This document shows positions 1 to 6,564 of a stretch of 11,015 bases of DNA, in pieces; position 1 is the stretch's first letter; the number at the start of each line of letters is the position of its first letter. A model generated the notes under the pieces. The model was not told the DNA's origin and made no database searches. It worked only from the letters and a program-made list of their open reading frames with translations. The translations under genes were made by a program, and so were the position numbers. The DNA is from JANNHK01 sp034408875 (GTDB lineage: Bacteria; Actinomycetota; Acidimicrobiia; IMCC26256; PALSA-610), in assembly GCA_034408875.1 (NCBI GenBank), contig JAWXCJ010000014.1:1-11015 (forward strand). The letters run 5' to 3'.

Positions 1-454
1 ACAGCTGCTCGAGGATCGGGACCATCGTGGCGGCCGAGACAAACGTTGCGCCCAGGAGCTTGCGGTCGGCGTAACGCACGACACCCTCGGGATCGACGAC
101 GAACACCGAGCGGCGTACGGCGACGATCGGCGCACCAACGCCGTACGCCGCGATCACCTGCTTCTCGGTGTCGACAAGCAGCGCAAAGGGCAGGTCGAGT
201 TTGGCGGCCCACTTTTCGTGGGAGTCGACGGCTTGGGGAGAGATGCCGAGCACGACCGCGCCGGCGGCCTCGAACCGTGCTGCATCGTCACGGTACGAGG
301 AGAACTGACGCGTTCACCCGGGTGTGAAGTCGCCGGGGTAGAACGCGAGCACGACCTTGCGGCCGCGGAACTCGGAGAGGCTGAAGTCGCGCCGCTCCCC
401 CTTCTCGATACCGGGGAGCGTGAACTCCGGAGCCGCTTCGCCAACCTGAATCAT
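1..454 (-). CDS. Selenocysteine-containing peroxiredoxin (Bcp/PrxQ or AhpE-like), C-terminus cut by window edge
   Basis: Thiol (here selenol) peroxidase reducing hydrogen peroxide and organic hydroperoxides, probably cytosolic. Starts at ATG 454, overlapping the yebC stop as ATGA. Residues 1-46 hold the peroxiredoxin N-terminus (VGEAAPEFTLPG, then VVLAFYPGDFTPG). Codon 47 is TGA (314-316), exactly at the peroxidatic cysteine of FTPGC. The same frame then continues without a stop for about 104 more codons with clear family sequence: TRQFSSYRDDAARFEAAGA, GISPQAVDSHEKW, LPFALLVDTEKQV, AYGV, RRSVFVVDPEGVVRYAD. The 151 visible codons nearly fill the usual 150-160 residues, so only a few C-terminal residues lie outside. 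The usual resolving cysteine five residues after the active site is serine, and no cysteine occurs anywhere in the visible protein. Seen: frame continuity and motif. Known: Sec replaces Cys in some peroxiredoxins. Inferred: UGA is read as Sec, helped by the hairpin at 268-300. Alternatives are a sequencing error (TGC or TGT read as TGA) or a recent nonsense mutation. Confidence 0.85.
268..300 (-). promoter_or_regulatory. Candidate bacterial SECIS stem-loop within the selenoperoxiredoxin mRNA
   Basis: On the minus strand, CCTCG-T-ACCGTG pairs with CACGGT-T-CGAGG: 5 bp, one U-U mismatch, then 6 bp, closing a 9-base loop (ACGATGCAG). The 5' arm begins 14 bases after the UGA codon and the loop begins 26 bases after it. 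Bacterial SECIS elements lie inside the reading frame just after UGA, with the apical loop roughly 16-37 bases downstream and a G near the start of the loop. Here a G closes the stem and another is third in the loop, so the loop match is plausible rather than perfect. Hairpins are common in GC-rich coding DNA, so this supports the Sec reading but does not prove it. Confidence 0.6.
314..316 (-). other. In-frame TGA at the catalytic position, read as selenocysteine (codon 47)
   Basis: The codon sits between FTPG and TRQF, replacing the peroxidatic Cys. TGA ends other genes in this window (at 451, 1203, 1772, 4840 and 7480), so it is a normal stop in this genome and must be recoded locally if it is read here. 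One base separates TGA from the Cys codons TGC and TGT. Confidence 0.8.
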
Positions 455-1203
455 GCAGACACCGCTTCCAGTACCGCGTCGGGGATGTCGAAGTTGGCGT
501 ACACCGCTTCGACGTCGTCGTGATCTTCGAGTGCGTCCATGAGGCGCAGCACTTGCTTGGCCGGACCCTCCTCGTCCAACGCGACGACGGTGGTCGGAAT
601 CATCGTGAGGTCGGCCGACTTCACCGTGAGACCCGCTTCCTCGATTGCGGTGCGCACCGCGTGCAGTTCGGTGGGCGGCGTGGTGACTTGCCAGAGGTCG
701 CCGAGATCTTCGATGTCCTCGGCCCCGGCATCGGCGGCGAGCAACATGAGGTCGTCTTCCTCGACGATCTTTCGCTCGAGCTGCAACACGCCCTTGCGTT
801 CGAACTGCCACGACACCGCGCCCGGCTCCGCGAACGAACCGCCGTTGCGGCTGAAGATGTTCTTGATCTCGGCCGACGTGCGGTTCCGGTTGTCGGTGAG
901 TGCCTGCACGATCAACGCGACGCCACCGGGCGCATAGCCCTCGTACGCCACCGACTCGTAGGTGACACCCTCTTCCTCGCCGGTACCGCGCTTGATCGCG
1001 CGCTGGATCGTGTCGAGCGGTACCGAGTTGTCGCGCGCCTTCGTGACCATCGTGCGCAGCGTCGCGTTCGACTCGGGGTCTCCGCCACCCGACCGCGCTG
1101 CGACTTCAATCTGGCGGATCAGCACCGCGAACAATTTCCCGCGCTTCGCGTCGGCGGCGCCCTTCTTGTGCTTGATCGAATGCCACTTCGAGTGACCCGA
1201 CAT
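451..1203 (-). CDS. yebC: YebC/PmpR family translation/regulatory factor
   Basis: A 250-residue protein, the usual family length. It opens with the family signature MSGHSKWHSIKHKK at residues 1-14, followed by KGAADAKRGKLF and the conserved KARDNSVPLDTIQRAIKRG and YEGYAPGGVALIV segments. Further signatures are LTDNRNRTSAEIKNIF and GGSFAEPGAVSWQFERKG, with an acidic C-terminal domain (LEDHDDVEAVYANFDIP). Members were long annotated as DNA-binding regulators. More recent work on bacterial YebC and mitochondrial TACO1 supports a role on the ribosome, helping synthesis of proline-rich stretches. The ATG at 1203 shares its A with the TGA of pdxT, and an AGGTG sequence lies about five bases beyond the GGCTG upstream of it. 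The stop overlaps the peroxiredoxin start (ATGA). In mycobacteria yebC also follows pdxT, but ruvC comes next there; here a peroxiredoxin takes that place. Identity is secure; which role dominates in this organism is not visible. Confidence 0.96.
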   Translation of the reverse strand: MSGHSKWHSIKHKKGAADAKRGKLFAVLIRQIEVAARSGGGDPESNATLRTMVTKARDNSVPLDTIQRAIKRGTGEEEGVTYESVAYEGYAPGGVALIVQALTDNRNRTSAEIKNIFSRNGGSFAEPGAVSWQFERKGVLQLERKIVEEDDLMLLAADAGAEDIEDLGDLWQVTTPPTELHAVRTAIEEAGLTVKSADLTMIPTTVVALDEEGPAKQVLRLMDALEDHDDVEAVYANFDIPDAVLEAVSA

Positions 1204-1775
1204 CAGCCCACCTCGCTGAGGAACAGTTGGTGCAACCGTAGGTCGTTCGCGAGCTCGGGGTGGAACGACGAGAAGAAAACGTTCCCCTGGCGCCCGAACA
1301 CGGGCACGTCTTCGTGCGCGGCGAGGACCTCGACCGCACTTCCGGCCTGCTCGATCTTCGGGGCCCGAATGAACACACCCGGGAACGTGCCGCCGGCGAG
1401 GCCGACCACGGCGAGCGGCGCCTCGAACGACTCCCGCTGGCGGCCGTACCCGTTGCGGCGCACGACGACGTCGAGCACCGCGAGCGGCTGCTGGTCCGGA
1501 CGGCCGTCGACGACCTGACGTGCGCAGACGATCAGGCCCGCGCACGTCGCGAACGCGGGCAACCCCTCGGCGAGCACGTCAGCCAACGGGCCGCGGAGTT
1601 CGGAGCTGTCGAGCAGCTTGTCGATCGTCGTCGACTCCCCGCCCGGCAACACGATCGCGTCGATACCCGCCAGATGTTGCGGCCGCTTGACGAAGGTGAC
1701 CTCGGCGTCCAATGCGTGCAGCGCTTCCGCGTGTTCGCGAAACGCGCCCTGCAGCGCAAGGATCCCGATTTTCAC
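1203..1775 (-). CDS. pdxT: Pyridoxal 5'-phosphate synthase glutaminase subunit PdxT
   Basis: Class I glutamine amidotransferase that hydrolyses glutamine and channels ammonia to PdxS for de novo vitamin B6 (PLP) synthesis in the cytosol. It has 190 residues, normal for PdxT. Visible motifs are KIGILALQGAFREH at the N-terminus, LPGGEST (43-49; glutamine-binding GGES), ATCAG with nucleophile Cys78, ESFEAPL, and the catalytic His172/Glu174 in HPELAND. The triad is complete, so the enzyme should be active. The GTG start at 1775 is chosen because it begins directly at the family N-terminus (VKIGILALQG) and overlaps the pdxS stop as GTGA. The frame remains open upstream inside pdxS, but that extension has no family similarity. 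The stop shares one base with the yebC start. Confidence 0.96.
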   Translation of the reverse strand: MKIGILALQGAFREHAEALHALDAEVTFVKRPQHLAGIDAIVLPGGESTTIDKLLDSSELRGPLADVLAEGLPAFATCAGLIVCARQVVDGRPDQQPLAVLDVVVRRNGYGRQRESFEAPLAVVGLAGGTFPGVFIRAPKIEQAGSAVEVLAAHEDVPVFGRQGNVFFSSFHPELANDLRLHQLFLSEVG

Positions 1776-2659
1776 CAGCCGCGCTCGGACAGCTTCACGT
1801 CGAGCGCTGCGATCTCCTCGCCCCGCATCGCTTCGCCGAGCCCGCGCGACACCTTGGCCACGATCTCCGCGTCTTCGTAGTGCGTCGTGGCCTCGACGAT
1901 GGCGCGGGCGCGCTTCGCGGGATCGGACGACTTGAAGATGCCGCTTCCGACGAACACCGTCTGCGCACCGAGTTGCATCACCAATGCCGCGTCGGCGGGC
2001 GTGGCGATGCCACCCGCACAGAACAACGGGACCGGCAGCTCGCCACGCGCCGAAACCTCTTCGACGAGGTCGATCGGCGCACGCAGTTCCTTGGCCCACG
2101 CGTACCGTTCCTCGGGGCGCGCGACCTTCAGCTTCTCGATGTCACCGAGGATCGACCGCAGGTGCCGCACCGCTTCGACGATGTTGCCCGACCCCGCTTC
2201 GCCCTTCGAGCGGATAAGTGCGGCGCCCTCACTGATGCGGCGCAGCGCCTCGCCGAGGTTGGTTGCACCGCACACGAACGGAACCGTGAACGCCCACTTG
2301 TCGACGTGGTTGGCCTCGTCGGCGGGCGTGAGCACTTCGGACTCGTCGACGTAGTCGACACCGAGTGCCTGGAGCACCTGCGCTTCGGCGAAGTGGCCGA
2401 TGCGGCACTTGGCCATCACCGGGATCGTCACCGCGGCCTGGATGCCTTCGATCATCGACGGGTCGCTCATGCGCGCCACACCGCCGTCGCGCCGGATGTC
2501 GGAAGGGACTCGCTCGAGTGCCATCACCGACGCGGCGCCCGCGTCTTCGGCGATCTTCGCCTGCTCGGGCGTGACGACGTCCATGATGACGCCGCCCCGC
2601 AGCATTTCGGCAAGCCCGCGCTTGACGCGGGCGGTGCCGGTGGTGCGCTCGTCGGCCAT
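1772..2659 (-). CDS. pdxS: Pyridoxal 5'-phosphate synthase lyase subunit PdxS
   Basis: Makes PLP from ribose 5-phosphate, glyceraldehyde 3-phosphate and ammonia supplied by PdxT; the family forms a dodecamer with PdxT. It has 295 residues, full length. Residues 11-30 carry the start of the (beta/alpha)8 barrel with Asp27 in GGVIMDVVT. The active-site lysine Lys84 lies in VMAKCRIGHF. The second, swinging lysine Lys152 lies in LIRSKGEAGSGN. Other signatures are the ALERVPSDIR and LPVPLFCAGGIATPADAA segments. The ATG at 2659 is preceded by AAGGGAG eight bases upstream, a good ribosome-binding site, and this appears to be the first gene of pdxS-pdxT-yebC-peroxiredoxin. A probable terminator of the preceding gene lies 108 bases upstream, so a promoter should lie between them. 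Confidence 0.97.
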   Translation of the reverse strand: MADERTTGTARVKRGLAEMLRGGVIMDVVTPEQAKIAEDAGAASVMALERVPSDIRRDGGVARMSDPSMIEGIQAAVTIPVMAKCRIGHFAEAQVLQALGVDYVDESEVLTPADEANHVDKWAFTVPFVCGATNLGEALRRISEGAALIRSKGEAGSGNIVEAVRHLRSILGDIEKLKVARPEERYAWAKELRAPIDLVEEVSARGELPVPLFCAGGIATPADAALVMQLGAQTVFVGSGIFKSSDPAKRARAIVEATTHYEDAEIVAKVSRGLGEAMRGEEIAALDVKLSERGW

Positions 2660-2733
2660 TTCTATGGCTCCCTTCGCTCCCGTCCTGGAGGCGTTCGGCT
2701 CGCGGGACTTCGCTGCGTCCGCACGGTGAGGCG

Positions 2734-2739
2734 AGTCTA
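2734..2739 (-). promoter_or_regulatory. Weak candidate -10 element for the pdxS operon
   Basis: TAGACT fits the actinobacterial TANNNT pattern and lies between the terminator at 2767-2784 and the pdxS start, giving a leader of roughly 70 bases. No convincing -35 hexamer is seen at 16-18 bases upstream. The same hexamer occurs before lemA. Confidence 0.3.
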
Positions 2740-2766
2740 CCGACCACCCCGGCGGCGTTTGGAGCG

Positions 2767-2784
2767 AAAAAGCCCCCGGAGGGC
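2767..2784 (-). terminator. Intrinsic terminator after the DUF3048 lipoprotein gene
   Basis: Read on the minus strand, GCCCT-CCG-GGGGC forms a 5 bp stem (including one G-U) with a 3-base loop, followed at once by TTTTT. It begins 38 bases after the TAA of the upstream gene and separates the envelope group from the pdxS operon. The stem is short, but the U-tract is unusual in such GC-rich DNA. Confidence 0.6.
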
Positions 2785-2822
2785 ACTCCCCGCCCCAGAC
2801 ACAGGGCCTCGGGCGTGCCTCG

Positions 2823-3881
2823 TTACGGCGTCATCGTGGGGGCGCCGCTCTCGATGAAGTGGACCCAGGTCGTCCCCGGTGTCAGTTCGATCTCGGTTCC
2901 GTTCGCATCGGTGAACGTCGTGTTCGCGTCGAGGTCGGAGCGGGACCAGGTCCCGTTCGTGCACTTGCCCTGCGAGCACACCCACGCGTCGCCTTCGCCC
3001 GTGACAAGCGACTTGTCGTCGGTGTTGTCGCGAATGGAGCCGATGTTCTGAATGATGATGTTGGTCGGCGTGATCTGCGCACCCGACTCGGCGATGTGCG
3101 CTTCGACGCCCCGACCGGTGTACAGCTGGGCTTCGCGCTTCCACCCACCGGCGGTCGCGTCCCACGTGTAACGCGCCTTCGAGTAGCTGGGGATCTCGAC
3201 GACGCTGACCGCATCGCCGGCGAACGTCGCGCCACCGCCCAGGAACGAGAACAGCGGTTCGGGCGGTGTCTGGTCGGCGATCTCGTCCCACGCGAGCAAC
3301 GTCGCGGGCGAGAAGAAGAGGTTGTGCGGCGCACTGAAGTTCGAGTCGCGCTGACGCGCGTCAGAATTCTGGAGGCCATTCTCGTCGACCGTCTGTACCG
3401 GCGACTCGCGGATCGCGGCAACCTTCGGAGGGGTACCACCCGAGAACACGTACAGGCCACCGACGTGCCACACGATGCCCGGGTCGAGGAATCGCGTCGA
3501 ACGCACTGGTCCAATGCGTTCGGGCAGCGTCGAGTGGAACAGCGCGAGGAATCGCGTGGCAACGCGTTCGATGGGCTCCTCGTACACGACGTCGGCGACG
3601 TCGAGGCCGGCTTGGGGTGGCCGCTTCGTCTGCTGGTTGTTGTCGATCTTCACCCACAGCGGACCGCGGTTCAGAGACTCGCCGGTCGGTTCGACCAGCC
3701 CGGTCAGCGGCGCGATGACCGGGACAACGGTCGTGGTCGTCGTCGCTTCGCGTGTGGTCGTGGTCTTGTCGGTGTCGGCCGCCTCGTCGTCATCGTCGCC
3801 GCCGCCGCACGCGCCGAGTGCGAGCGCGCCGACGAGGAGCGGGACGAGGTAACGGACGCAGCGGGAGCGGTGGCGAATCAT
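2823..3881 (-). CDS. DUF3048 (YerB-like) secreted lipoprotein
   Basis: A 352-residue predicted lipoprotein. The N-terminus has positive charges (RHRSR), a hydrophobic stretch at about residues 11-22 and the lipobox LGAC (22-25), so Cys25 would be lipidated and the protein anchored on the outer face of the membrane. A low-complexity linker rich in Asp and then Thr follows (about 29-51). The globular part resembles DUF3048: ATRFLALFHSTLPERIGPVRSTR, then a C-terminal region ending in GTTWVHFIESG. Two cysteines, Cys302 and Cys307 (CSQGKC), could form a disulphide. The molecular function of the family is unknown, and YerB-type names carry no reaction. ATG 3881 is preferred because AAAGG lies five bases upstream; an in-frame TTG at 3902 would add seven residues. 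It lies 36 bases after htpX and probably shares its transcript, ending at the terminator at 2767-2784. Confidence 0.88.
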   Translation of the reverse strand: MIRHRSRCVRYLVPLLVGALALGACGGGDDDDEAADTDKTTTTREATTTTTVVPVIAPLTGLVEPTGESLNRGPLWVKIDNNQQTKRPPQAGLDVADVVYEEPIERVATRFLALFHSTLPERIGPVRSTRFLDPGIVWHVGGLYVFSGGTPPKVAAIRESPVQTVDENGLQNSDARQRDSNFSAPHNLFFSPATLLAWDEIADQTPPEPLFSFLGGGATFAGDAVSVVEIPSYSKARYTWDATAGGWKREAQLYTGRGVEAHIAESGAQITPTNIIIQNIGSIRDNTDDKSLVTGEGDAWVCSQGKCTNGTWSRSDLDANTTFTDANGTEIELTPGTTWVHFIESGAPTMTP

Positions 3882-3917
3882 GGAAACCTTTGCTTTGGTC
3901 AAGGACGAGGTCCTGGC

Positions 3918-4823
3918 CTACATCGCCTCGAGGGCGGCGATGCGATCGTCGATTGGGGGGTGACTGGCGAACATGCGGTTGAACTTGGTCGAGATGCTCT
4001 GCTTCTCGACCTCGAGCGGCTCTTCGATCCAGAGGTGCGCGGTCGCCTTCGACGCCGCGTGCACCACGGTCGTGTCGTCCTTGAGCTTCTTGAGGGCCGA
4101 GATCAACCCCGGCGGGTAGCGCGTGAGCTGTACGCCCGAGGCGTCGGCAAGATATTCGCGCTGGCGGCTCACGGCGAACTGCATCAAGCGGGCGATGATC
4201 GGGGCGAAGACGAGGAGCACGACCCCGATGATGCCGAAAAGGGGCCCGAGCGGGCTGTTGTTCTGGTTGTCGCGGTTGTTGCGCATGCCGCCCCAGAACA
4301 TGAACCGCAGGAAGAAGTCGGCCATCAGGGCGATGATGCCGACCATGGTGACCGCGATCGTCATCACCAGCACGTCGTAGTTCTTCACGTGACTCAACTC
4401 GTGCGCGAGTACGGCTTCGAGTTCGACGCGGTTCATCTTCTCGAGCAGGCCGGTGGTCACCGCCAGTGCGGCGTGGCGCGGATTGCGGCCCGTCGCGAAG
4501 GCGTTGGGCGCCGCGTCGTCGACGATGTAGAGCGCCGGCTTCGGAAGCCCGCTCGCGATGCACAGGCCTTCGACGAGGTTGTGGTAGCGGGCGTACTCAC
4601 GCGGGTCGGCCGGGTGGGCACGACTCATGCGGAGCGCGACCTTGTCGCTGTTGAAGTACGAGACGAACGAGAGCGTGATCGCGATGACCGCCGCGATCAC
4701 GAACCCGACGACGCCCCCACTGATCAGGAAATTGATGGCGACGACAACGCCCGCGACGATCAGGGCAAAGATGAAGATCAGGAACGCGCTGCGGCGCTTG
4801 TTCGCCGCGATCTGTTCGTACAC
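3918..4823 (-). CDS. htpX: Membrane-bound zinc metalloprotease HtpX
   Basis: M48B family protease that degrades misfolded or damaged membrane proteins, with the active site on the cytosolic side. It has 301 residues, close to the family norm. Two transmembrane segments lie near the N-terminus (about 13-34 and 37-57). The zinc motif HELSH is at 141-145, with the third ligand Glu223 in SRQREYLAD. Two further hydrophobic segments are at about 151-177 and 193-214. The family segments DDAAPNAFATG and SHPPIDDRIAAL are present, so the enzyme looks intact. The start is GTG at 4823 (protein begins MYEQIAANKRR), 16 bases after the lemA stop; no clear ribosome-binding site is seen. HtpX next to LemA is a recurring bacterial pair, suggesting shared membrane stress or maintenance duty. 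Confidence 0.95.
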   Translation of the reverse strand: MYEQIAANKRRSAFLIFIFALIVAGVVVAINFLISGGVVGFVIAAVIAITLSFVSYFNSDKVALRMSRAHPADPREYARYHNLVEGLCIASGLPKPALYIVDDAAPNAFATGRNPRHAALAVTTGLLEKMNRVELEAVLAHELSHVKNYDVLVMTIAVTMVGIIALMADFFLRFMFWGGMRNNRDNQNNSPLGPLFGIIGVVLLVFAPIIARLMQFAVSRQREYLADASGVQLTRYPPGLISALKKLKDDTTVVHAASKATAHLWIEEPLEVEKQSISTKFNRMFASHPPIDDRIAALEAM

Positions 4824-4839
4824 GTTGCGTTAGTTCAGC

Positions 4840-5391
4840 TCAGAACTCGACACGCGGAACTTCGCGCGCCTGGTCTTCGCCCTCGAAGTATTCGCGCTCG
4901 GAGAAGTTGAACATTCCGGCGATGACGTTCGAGGGGATGGTCTGGATCTTGTTGTTGTACTTCAGGACAGTGTCGTTGTAGAACTGCCGCGAGTACGCGA
5001 CCCGGTCCTCGGTCGAGGTCAGTTCCTCCTGCAACTGGAGGAAGTTCGTGTTGGCCTTCAGGTCGGGATACGCCTCCGACAAGGCGAACAGTTGCCGCAA
5101 CGCGCCGGTCAGCACGTTCTCGGCCTGCGCCTGCGCGGCGGGACCTTGGGCCTGCACCGCCTGGTTGCGCGCCTGCACCACGTTCTCGAGCGTCTCGCGC
5201 TCGTGTGACGCGTACCCCTTGACGGTTTCGACGAGATTCGGAATGAGGTCGTGCCGGCGTTGCAACTGGACGTCGATCTGCGACCACGCATTGTCGATGC
5301 GGTTCCGCAACTTGACGAGCCCGTTGTACATGACGACGAAAACGATCACCGCCAGCACGATCACGACGAGAACGATGATTCCGATGAGCAC
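4840..5391 (-). CDS. lemA: LemA family membrane protein
   Basis: A 183-residue protein with one N-terminal hydrophobic helix (about residues 1-21) and a long helical, coiled-coil-like soluble region. Family signatures are NRIDNAWSQIDVQLQRRHDLIPNLVETVKGYASHE, ARNQAV, LFALSEAYPDLKANTNFLQLQEEL and the C-terminal RQFYNDTVLKYNN and IAGMFNF. The biochemical role is not established; it is often encoded beside htpX, as here, with 16 bases between them. The start is GTG at 5391: it gives the hydrophobic helix directly, and no other start precedes Met21. No Shine-Dalgarno sequence is seen, while a TAGACT hexamer lies six bases before the GTG, suggesting a leaderless message. Confidence 0.92.
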   Translation of the reverse strand: MLIGIIVLVVIVLAVIVFVVMYNGLVKLRNRIDNAWSQIDVQLQRRHDLIPNLVETVKGYASHERETLENVVQARNQAVQAQGPAAQAQAENVLTGALRQLFALSEAYPDLKANTNFLQLQEELTSTEDRVAYSRQFYNDTVLKYNNKIQTIPSNVIAGMFNFSEREYFEGEDQAREVPRVEF

Positions 5392-5397
5392 GGCGTC

Positions 5398-5403
5398 AGT
5401 CTA
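5398..5403 (-). promoter_or_regulatory. Candidate -10 element giving a leaderless lemA transcript
   Basis: TAGACT is followed by six bases (GACGCC) and then the GTG start of lemA, so transcription would begin at or next to the start codon. This geometry is typical of leaderless actinobacterial genes and agrees with the lack of a ribosome-binding site. No good -35 hexamer is visible. It would separate lemA-htpX from the pimA operon, 89 bases upstream. Confidence 0.4.
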
Positions 5404-5405
5404 GG

Positions 5406-5419
5406 GAGCGGCGCCGCTC
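5406..5419 (-). repeat. Perfect 14-base palindrome upstream of lemA
   Basis: GAGCGGC-GCCGCTC is self-complementary with no spacer and sits just upstream of the candidate lemA -10 element, within the -35 region. It could be an operator half-site pair or chance in GC-rich DNA. Confidence 0.35.
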
Positions 5420-5480
5420 GAACCCCGGCACCGGCCGCGGGTCCGTCGGGTCACGCTACGTGGTCGCCCGGAGAAGCCGG

Positions 5481-6560
5481 CTACGAACGGGGCACCGGGG
5501 TCCGGGCGCGCTCGTAGAGCTCGATGTAGCGGTCGGCGAGGCGCGCCATCGAGAGTTCGGCGGCCCGGGTCTCGCCCGCCGCGACCAACTTGTCGCGCAG
5601 GGGTGCGTCGTCGAGCATGCGCCGCAGCGCGTCGCGGAGAGCGTCGCTGTCACCGGGCGGCACCAGCAGCGCTTCGCGATCGGCCCGGGCCACGTTCTCG
5701 TACCCGTCGATCGCCGACGCGACGATCGGCGTCTCGGCCGCCATGGCTTCGAGCAGGACGACACCGAACGACTCACCACCGAGCGACGGCGCGCAGTACA
5801 CCGTAGCGCCGCGCAGCCGCTGCTCCTTCTCGGTGTCGTTGATGCTCCCGAGCCACTCGACGCGGGGAACCTTGCGACCTTTCAGCTCTTTGGTCTGCGG
5901 TCCGGTCGACGCGACCCACAGCACCGCGTCGCGGTCGATGCCGCGCCACGCGTCGAGGAGGACCGCCAATCCCTTGCGCGGTTCGTGGCGGCCGAGAAAC
6001 ATCACGGCCGGCCGGTTCGACGGTGTCGGGTGCGCGTTCGCGAAGCGCTCGATCTCGATGCCGTTCCACAGCACGACGTAGTCGTCGCCGTTCCAGTTCT
6101 CGTACGCGGTCTCGCGCGCCGCTTCGGAGACCGCGACGCGAATCGTGAGGCGCGCCATCATCGCCCGCATCGCCGGACGCGCCCACTGGTGCAGCAACTC
6201 CCCCGACGCGTGAAAGGTGCCCACCATCGGTCCGTTGAACCCGATCAACGCGCTCAGGCACGCGCCGGGCACTGCGGGTTCGTGCAGGTGCACGACATCG
6301 GGTTCGATCGAACGGATGGCCTCGGCCGTGCGCCGCGCGACCGCGCGGCCGGGCGCGATCGGAGCGACGGAACCGTTGGAGTCCCATTCGACGGTGGGGC
6401 CGACGGAGACGACACCGGGTTCGGGCGGGGGTCCGTCGCACGGGGCGAGGATGCGCACGTCGATACCCCGGCGGCGCAGTTCGCGTGCGAGGCCGAGGAT
6501 CTGCCCCTGGACACCGCCGGGCCGCGACATGGAGTACGGGCACGTCATCACGACCCGCAT
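5481..6560 (-). CDS. pimA: GT4 glycosyltransferase, probable phosphatidylinositol mannosyltransferase PimA
   Basis: Expected to transfer mannose from GDP-mannose to phosphatidylinositol at the cytosolic face of the membrane, the first mannosylation of PIM synthesis. It has 359 residues with the GT-B fold order: an N-terminal Rossmann domain with CPYSMSRPGGVQGQ (7-20; Gly15-Gly16), VVHLHEP (89-95) and the FHASG motif with His117, which matches the PimA active-site histidine. The C-terminal domain has LGRHEPRKG (189-197; Arg191 and Lys196 as phosphate ligands) and the E-x7-E motif ESFGVVLLE (263-271). ATG 6560 begins four bases after the acyltransferase stop. The context pgsA1-patA-pimA matches the mycobacterial PIM cluster and strengthens a call that sequence alone would leave as a generic GT4 enzyme. 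No terminator is seen in the 89 bases before lemA. Confidence 0.85.
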   Translation of the reverse strand: MRVVMTCPYSMSRPGGVQGQILGLARELRRRGIDVRILAPCDGPPPEPGVVSVGPTVEWDSNGSVAPIAPGRAVARRTAEAIRSIEPDVVHLHEPAVPGACLSALIGFNGPMVGTFHASGELLHQWARPAMRAMMARLTIRVAVSEAARETAYENWNGDDYVVLWNGIEIERFANAHPTPSNRPAVMFLGRHEPRKGLAVLLDAWRGIDRDAVLWVASTGPQTKELKGRKVPRVEWLGSINDTEKEQRLRGATVYCAPSLGGESFGVVLLEAMAAETPIVASAIDGYENVARADREALLVPPGDSDALRDALRRMLDDAPLRDKLVAAGETRAAELSMARLADRYIELYERARTPVPRS

Positions 6561-6564
6561 GGCG

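Noticed and set aside
314..454. A complete 46-residue CDS, or a peroxiredoxin pseudogene, ending at the TGA
   Set aside because: The same frame continues without further stops through the whole peroxiredoxin domain, conserved motifs are intact on both sides, and the TGA is exactly at the catalytic cysteine. A decayed gene would be expected to show damage elsewhere too.
1..454. TGA read as an amino acid through a genome-wide alternative genetic code
   Set aside because: TGA serves as the terminal stop of yebC, pdxT, pdxS, lemA and pgsA1 in this window, at sensible family lengths.
3882..3902. TTG start for the DUF3048 lipoprotein seven codons upstream
   Set aside because: ATG 3881 has AAAGG at the right distance, and the signal peptide is normal from there.
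2859..4910. Long open frame of 683 codons on the plus strand
   Set aside because: It lies antisense to the lipoprotein and htpX genes, its product is rich in Arg, Asp and Val with no family resemblance, and such frames are expected opposite GC-rich genes.
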